From: an uncultured Candidatus Melainabacteria bacterium
Lineage (GTDB): Bacteria; Cyanobacteriota; Vampirovibrionia; Gastranaerophilales; Gastranaerophilaceae
Length of the DNA stretch: 64,000 nucleotides
Direction: 5' to 3'
NCBI GenBank assembly: GCA_934717855.1
Contig: CAKUZI010000006.1
Location: 1 to 64,000, forward strand
The notes below the pieces were generated by a model. The model was not told the origin of the DNA and searched no databases. It saw only the letters and a program-made list of their open reading frames with translations. A program made the position numbers and the translations under genes. Each line of letters starts with the position of its first letter. The stretch's first letter is position 1. Below, in pieces: positions 60,134 to 64,000 of this stretch.

Positions 60134-60167
60134 AAAACATCCGATATTTTTTAATATCGGATGTTTT
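60134..60167. terminator. Bidirectional intrinsic terminator
   Basis: A 15-bp perfect stem (60134-60148 with 60153-60167) with TTTT loop lies between atpC and the convergent pilin-like gene. Confidence 0.9.
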
Positions 60168-60171
60168 AGTT

Positions 60172-60903
60172 TTACCATGGATAATCTTTTGGGAATTTCC
60201 AACCATTGAGCATAATTACAGCGGTACAAAATGCTACTCGGTCTTGAGTTTGGATAGTTGTTACTATTCTATTTTCCTTGTTACAACCTAAAGTACCTGC
60301 TGTTCGTAATGTTTTTATATCTCCGTTCCAAGTCCAAGTATATGGTTCTATTGGATTGTTAAAAACGGTTATTAGTGTACGATTTGTATGTGGACTAAAT
60401 GCAAATCTATACCTGTCGATTCCTGGACGTTTACAAGAATTGCCGAGAGGGCAGTAAAATATATCTCTAAAATCTGAATTAGCAAAGGTTTCATAAAAAT
60501 AGCTTCCGTCAGGCAAATATATGTATTGTCTAGAGTTTAATTTTTTCACTTTGACAGTTTTTAAGTATTTTTTTAGATAATCATCATAAAGGTTCTTTTC
60601 ACTTGAAAGTTCCCAGTCTCTGAAATCTCCATTTTCTATCTGAGAGTTTAATACAGCTTGATTCATTGTGGTGTAAAACTTAGAAAGTCTAGTTTCAATA
60701 ACCTGTTTTCGGTAATTAGTAATTAATGACGGCAAGGTTAATGCTGCAACAACACCGATGATGCCGAGGGTGATTAGAACTTCGGCAAGAGTGAATGCGG
60801 ATTTTCGTTTGAGTGAATGGTGAGTAGTGAATTGCGAATAGTTCGTTTCTGGAAAAGCAACTTGGTTATTAGGTTGTTTTGGTTTTAAATTGTTTTCATT
60901 CAT
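60172..60903 (-). CDS. Prepilin-like protein with repeat-derived leader
   Basis: 243 residues. The leader before FTLAEVLITLGIIG is about 36 residues, against the usual 5-20, and its second half (NYSQFTTHHSLKRKSA) is encoded by a copy of the GTGAATGGTGAGTAGTGAAT repeat word. The C-terminus ends CTAVIMLNGWKFPKDYPW. The ATG at 60903 follows AAGGAAAAA; the frame extends to 60939 without a ribosome binding site. PilD-type cleavage is expected before Phe. Confidence 0.88.
   Translation of the reverse strand: MNENNLKPKQPNNQVAFPETNYSQFTTHHSLKRKSAFTLAEVLITLGIIGVVAALTLPSLITNYRKQVIETRLSKFYTTMNQAVLNSQIENGDFRDWELSSEKNLYDDYLKKYLKTVKVKKLNSRQYIYLPDGSYFYETFANSDFRDIFYCPLGNSCKRPGIDRYRFAFSPHTNRTLITVFNNPIEPYTWTWNGDIKTLRTAGTLGCNKENRIVTTIQTQDRVAFCTAVIMLNGWKFPKDYPW
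60811..60845. repeat. Repeat C word inside the pilin-like leader
   Basis: The GTGAATGGTGAGTAGTGAAT word here is in the coding strand complement of the pilin-like gene, in frame, upstream of the prepilin cleavage site. Confidence 0.75.
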
Positions 60904-60934
60904 TATTATTTTTCCTTTTTTGTCATCAACATCC

Positions 60935-60962
60935 GTCATCGCGCACTCCGTTGCGCGATCTG
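60935..60962. repeat. Palindromic repeat D, copy 2
   Basis: CGCGCA/TGCGCG arms (60940-60957) occupy the same frame as 21205-21238, where the arm bases are exchanged but still paired. Confidence 0.7.
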
Positions 60963-60980
60963 AATTTTTATATTTTTTAT

Positions 60981-61048
60981 ACCCCTCTCTGAAATTTCTA
61001 AGCTCACATAATTCACCAAGAAATTTCTTCTCTCCCTCAAGGGGCGAG
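60981..61048. repeat. Palindromic repeat B, copy upstream of the pilin-like gene
   Basis: CCCCTCTCTG, then AATTTCTAAGCTCAC...AAGAAATTTC, then CTCCCTCAAGGGGCGAG. Its interior matches the first insertion in the nif3-like gene. Confidence 0.8.
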
Positions 61049-61176
61049 AATAAAATGTTTCGTTTAACTAAACTTAAAATATCACCAATCTTCCTAAATA
61101 AACCAAACTTCCTTAACCGTAAAAGACTATGCCTTTTTGTATTTTGGTCTCCAACTTTCTTTAGTGTAGCACCTTC

Positions 61177-61186
61177 GGGGGGGGGG
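61177..61186. repeat. Intergenic poly-G tract (10 G)
   Basis: TC-G10-CAAT matches TC-G11-CAAT at 52864 in the pilin-like gene. The surrounding 61049-61284 has no gene. Confidence 0.8.
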
Positions 61187-61284
61187 CAATGGTTGATTTA
61201 TTATTAAACATTTTTAAAGCTCCTTTTTGTTCTTTTTCATTATTATTTACTATTAAGCTATATTTGTCAATATATTGAATTGAT

Positions 61285-61314
61285 TTGCTATTTTACTTGA
61301 TTTTTGTATATAAT
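61285..61314 (+). promoter_or_regulatory. Promoter of the chrA pair, leaderless spacing
   Basis: TTGCTA (61285-61290), 18-nt spacer, TATAAT (61309-61314), 6 nt, ATG at 61321. No Shine-Dalgarno. Confidence 0.7.
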
Positions 61315-61320
61315 AATTTT

Positions 61321-61881
61321 ATGGAAAAGACGCTTTATCAAATATTCAAAACGTTCTTTAAAGTTGGAACTTTGTTACTTGGCGGTGGTTATGTTATTTT
61401 ACCACTTTTGCAATCTGAGCTTGTCGAGAAAAAACATTGGATTGATGATGATGAACTTTGTGAATATTATGCGCTTAGTCAAAGTGTTCCGGGGATTATA
61501 GCGGCTAACACTGCGATTTTCACGGGTTATAGGTTGAGAGGAACATTAGGCGCAATTACTGCCACTATCGGAATTGTTCTTCCGGCTTTTGTTTCCATAA
61601 TTATTATTGCAAGAATTTTAGAACAAGTTGTTAAAATGCAATTTATCCAGAGTATATTTTGGGGGGTTGGGGTTGCTGTTTTAATCCTGATTTTTCTTGC
61701 CGTTAAAGAAATGTGGCGAAAAAGTGTTGTGGATAAATTTACGTGTTGGATATTCTTTTTAACATTCATGCTTTCTGGGTGCTTTAAAGCTCCTCCGGCT
61801 GCGTTGATTATTTTAGCGATTTTTATTGGTTTGTGGCTTCCTGTTCAAAAGAAAATAGAGTTTGGAGATAAGGAAAAATGA
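61321..61881 (+). CDS. Chromate transporter ChrA-family subunit (N-terminal-half type)
   Basis: 186 residues with about six TM segments. It shows the CHR-domain start FKVGTLLLGGGYVILPLLQSELVEKK (quoted in part: LLLGGGYVILPLLQ) and the LSQSVPGIIAANTAIFTGYR block. Short ChrA proteins act as pairs from adjacent genes; both halves are here. Substrate may be chromate/sulfate or another anion. The start is set by the promoter 6 nt upstream. ATGA overlap with the second half. Confidence 0.9.
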   Translation: MEKTLYQIFKTFFKVGTLLLGGGYVILPLLQSELVEKKHWIDDDELCEYYALSQSVPGIIAANTAIFTGYRLRGTLGAITATIGIVLPAFVSIIIIARILEQVVKMQFIQSIFWGVGVAVLILIFLAVKEMWRKSVVDKFTCWIFFLTFMLSGCFKAPPAALIILAIFIGLWLPVQKKIEFGDKEK

Positions 61882-62414
61882 TTACGTATATAAAATTATT
61901 TTTAGAATTTTTCCATATCGGTTTATTCTCGTTTGGCGGGGGATACGCAACATTACCGTTTTTGTATCATATTGCAGATGTTCAAAAATGGTATACAACA
62001 AAACAATTAGCAGATATGATTGCCGTTTCTTCAATTACACCGGGGCCTGTAGGGGTGAATGTTGCAACTTTTGCCGGATTTACGACAGGTGGAGTTTTAG
62101 GGGCATTAATTGCAACAATTGCAGTAATTTTGCCATCATTGATTTTGATTATTATTATTTCAAAATTGTTGGAACAATTTAGGCAAAACAAATATGTTCA
62201 ATCCGTGATTTATACGTTAAAACCAGCAGGATGCGGACTTTTGGCAGCTGTTGGAGTTGATATGTTTATAAATAATATAAACATTTTTGGAATGGTATTG
62301 CTTGTCGGGCTATTTATTGCAAGTATTACTGAAAAACGAGATCCATTGTTTTATATTGCAGTATCTGCTTTTGTGGGGTTGGTTGCAGGATTTTTTAATT
62401 TGACAGGGAATTAA
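61878..62414 (+). CDS. Chromate transporter ChrA-family subunit (second half)
   Basis: 178 residues, about five to six TM segments; paralogous start FFHIGLFSFGGGYATLPFLYHI (in part: LFSFGGGYATLPFL) and the VSSITPGPVGVNVATFAGF block typical of CHR domains. Translationally coupled to the first half through a 4-bp overlap. Its 3' end overlaps the convergent yifB by 20 bp. Confidence 0.9.
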   Translation: MITYIKLFLEFFHIGLFSFGGGYATLPFLYHIADVQKWYTTKQLADMIAVSSITPGPVGVNVATFAGFTTGGVLGALIATIAVILPSLILIIIISKLLEQFRQNKYVQSVIYTLKPAGCGLLAAVGVDMFINNINIFGMVLLVGLFIASITEKRDPLFYIAVSAFVGLVAGFFNLTGN

Positions 62415-63930
62415 GCATCCTGTATTGCAAAGCTTGCATAAGGTGAGTTTGTTTAATATTTTCTGAGCTGTCTAAATCTGCGATTGTGCGGGCAAGTTTC
62501 AAAATTCTATCATAGCGTCTGCCGGAAAGCTGGTATTTTACAACAGCCATTTTTAACAACTCTGCGGATGCTTTATCAATTTGGCAATATTTTTTAATTA
62601 GTTTAGATGTTAATTCTGAGTTTGTTAAAATTCCATCATTTTTATAGCGTTCTGCCTGTATTTTTCTTGCTTTGACAACTCTTTTTCGAATATCTTCAGA
62701 TGTTTCTGTAGTCGGTTGTGTATTTAAAAGTTCTTCTGAGGTAAGTCTTGGAACTTCTACTTGCAAATCAATTCTATCTAATAATGGACCGGAGAGGCGA
62801 GATTGATATCTGTTTATTTGAAAATCTGAGCAGGTGCATTGTTTTTGCTTGTCGCCTAAATATCCGCAAGGACAAGGGTTCATAGCACCTAACAACATAA
62901 ATTTTGCAGGATATTTGATAGAATGTTTTGCTCTTGAGATAACTATTTCACCATCTTCAAGCGGTTGGCGCAAAACTTCTAAAACATTTCTCGGAAATTC
63001 TACCATTTCATCTAAAAATAAAACTCCTCTGTGTGCAAGTGTAATTTCTCCCGGTTTTGGAATTGTTCCGCCCCCGATAATTCCGTTTGCTGATGCAGTG
63101 TGATGAACAGCGCGGAAAGGACGTTTTGTCATGAGGGGTTCTTGTGATGATAAAAGTCCTGAAATACTGTATATTTTTGTGAGTTCAAGGGCTTCTGAAA
63201 GTTCTAAAGGAGGTAAAATAGATGCAAAACATTTTGCCATCAGAGTTTTGCCGGAACCAGGGGAACCAATCATTAGCATATTATGTCCACCAGCTGCTGA
63301 AATTTCGAGAGCTCGTTTTGCTTTTTGTTGTCCTTTTACGTCTTTAAAATCGTAGACGTAGTCTTGTTTTGAACCTTCTGTGAGGTAATTGTTAATATCT
63401 ATAACAGTTGGCTTTATTGGATTGTCTGAAAAATGGTTGACAACTTCTGCCAAGCTGTTTGCTCCATAAATGTTTACATCACCGGCAAGTCCTGCTTCTT
63501 GAGCGTTTACAGTGGGAACAAATATGTTTTTTATGCCGAAAGATTTTAGGCCAAGAATTAATGGTAAAACTCCGTTTACGCCTCTCAAACTCCCGTCAAG
63601 AGAAAGTTCTCCAATAAATGCGTAATTTTGCAATTTTTCTTCCTGCAAAACTTCTTCTTCTATTAAAAGCCCTATAGCAATTGGCAAATCAAAGTTGGAA
63701 CCCTCTTTTTTAAGGTCTGCTGGGGCAAGATTAATTACAACTTTTTTTGCAGGGAAAGTAAAACCGGAATTTTTTATAGCAGAACGGACTCTATCTCGCG
63801 CTTCATTGATAGCAGTATCCGGTAACCCTACGATTGAAAAAGCCGGCAAACCTCCAAGTACGTCAGTTTCTACAGTGACATTAAAAGCATCAAGCCCAAT
63901 TACGGTTGCAGTTGTAACTTTATTTACCAT
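62395..63930 (-). CDS. YifB/ComM-family Mg-chelatase-like AAA+ ATPase
   Basis: 511 residues: N-terminal Lon-protease-like domain (about 1-165: FSIVGLPDTAINEARDRVRSA in part, VVINLAPADLKKEGSNFDLP in part), AAA+ core with Walker A IGSPGSGKTLMAK, Walker B VLFLDEMVEF, a CPCGYLGDKQKQCTC zinc-like loop and a C-terminal Mg-chelatase domain with SGRRYDRILKLARTIADL. ComM homologues are branch-migration helicases in natural transformation. TATAAT with TG upstream (63942-63937) ends 6 nt before the ATG; no Shine-Dalgarno. Confidence 0.94.
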   Translation of the reverse strand: MVNKVTTATVIGLDAFNVTVETDVLGGLPAFSIVGLPDTAINEARDRVRSAIKNSGFTFPAKKVVINLAPADLKKEGSNFDLPIAIGLLIEEEVLQEEKLQNYAFIGELSLDGSLRGVNGVLPLILGLKSFGIKNIFVPTVNAQEAGLAGDVNIYGANSLAEVVNHFSDNPIKPTVIDINNYLTEGSKQDYVYDFKDVKGQQKAKRALEISAAGGHNMLMIGSPGSGKTLMAKCFASILPPLELSEALELTKIYSISGLLSSQEPLMTKRPFRAVHHTASANGIIGGGTIPKPGEITLAHRGVLFLDEMVEFPRNVLEVLRQPLEDGEIVISRAKHSIKYPAKFMLLGAMNPCPCGYLGDKQKQCTCSDFQINRYQSRLSGPLLDRIDLQVEVPRLTSEELLNTQPTTETSEDIRKRVVKARKIQAERYKNDGILTNSELTSKLIKKYCQIDKASAELLKMAVVKYQLSGRRYDRILKLARTIADLDSSENIKQTHLMQALQYRMLNSLSN

Positions 63931-63963
63931 AGGTGCATTATAACATGAAATATCTTTTTGTTA

Positions 63964-63969
63964 TATAAT
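63964..63969 (+). promoter_or_regulatory. -10 box of the truncated right-end gene, leaderless spacing
   Basis: TATAAT is 6 nt before the ATG at 63976. Divergent from yifB. Confidence 0.55.
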
Positions 63970-63975
63970 TATTTT

Positions 63976-64000
63976 ATGAACATATTAGCAATAAATTTTG
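63976..64000 (+). CDS. Start of a gene running off the window
   Basis: Only eight codons (MNILAINF) are visible after a leaderless-type promoter. The sequence is too short to assign a family. Confidence 0.5.

Noticed and set aside
61049..61284. Possible small gene in the repeat-rich gap before chrA
   Set aside because: The frame there (60890-61207) is built from repeats B and D and the poly-G tract, with no conserved-looking segment.

Overview
The window reads as a chromosomal segment of an AT-rich, fermentative, Gram-negative-type bacterium. The best guess is the gut/aquifer sister group of Cyanobacteria (Vampirovibrionia/Melainabacteria, order Gastranaerophilales). This is inferred from the gene mix, not from a database search. 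It rests on cyanobacteria-like features (SecA without a C-terminal zinc motif, a separate atpD-atpC pair, SepF/FtsZ division), GT9 heptosyltransferase-like genes, fermentation through a bifunctional AdhE, many prepilin-like genes sharing a FTLAEVLITLGIIG start, and several lineage-restricted proteins.

Layout. 1-5.7 kb: end of a probable 4-alpha-glucanotransferase, secA, rpsP, and a ZIP metal transporter with a radical SAM/SPASM protein. 5.7-7.5 kb: an uncharacterised 384-aa protein behind a CTATG-repeat promoter element, then a repeat island. 7.5-12 kb: an isolated fliI-type ATPase, a sugar-type ABC binding lipoprotein and a secreted/membrane 639-aa protein. 12-20.9 kb: era, lineage-specific proteins, an Xre regulator, speD, an OmpR-type response regulator, yggS-sepF and a TPR glycosyltransferase. 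20.9-28.5 kb: a repeat island, a second CTATG element, an SPFH protein, nadK, ftsZ, a NifX-like protein, a third CTATG element, tRNA-Gln and a pilin-like gene. 28.5-34.2 kb: nif3-like gene, coaBC, gmk, an OPA-type MFS transporter, dnaQ-like exonuclease and trxA. 34.4-38.9 kb: a 1510-aa coiled-coil/hydrophobic protein. 39-50.8 kb: secreted GH13 enzyme, ROK kinase, GT9, GAF-GGDEF-HD-GYP protein, thiL, ispD, dnaJ and gcvT-gcvH-gcvPA. 51-64 kb: tRNA-Val, nucleotidyltransferase-like protein, TPM protein, tRNA-Cys, three more pilin-like genes, adhE with a Rex-type operator, atpD-atpC, a two-gene ChrA transporter and yifB/comM.

The genes suggest a sugar-fermenting cell. Glycan processing (GH13, glucanotransferase, ROK kinase, sugar binding protein, OPA transporter) feeds glycolysis, AdhE re-oxidises NADH under likely Rex control, and the glycine cleavage genes supply C1 units. 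Cell-envelope and secretion functions (SecA, GT9 enzymes, pilin-like proteins) make up much of the remainder.

The most unusual content is non-coding. (1) A ~100-bp promoter/leader element with a variable CTATG tandem array precedes three unrelated lineage-specific genes. (2) At least eleven genes have a -10 box only 6-8 nt before the ATG and no Shine-Dalgarno, implying widespread leaderless transcripts. (3) A family of palindromic repeats has entered intergenic regions, one coding sequence (nif3-like, two in-frame insertions) and the 3' flanks of two tRNA genes, always breaking in the T-loop. (4) An 11-nt poly-G tract lies inside the leader of a pilin-like gene, a candidate phase-variable switch.
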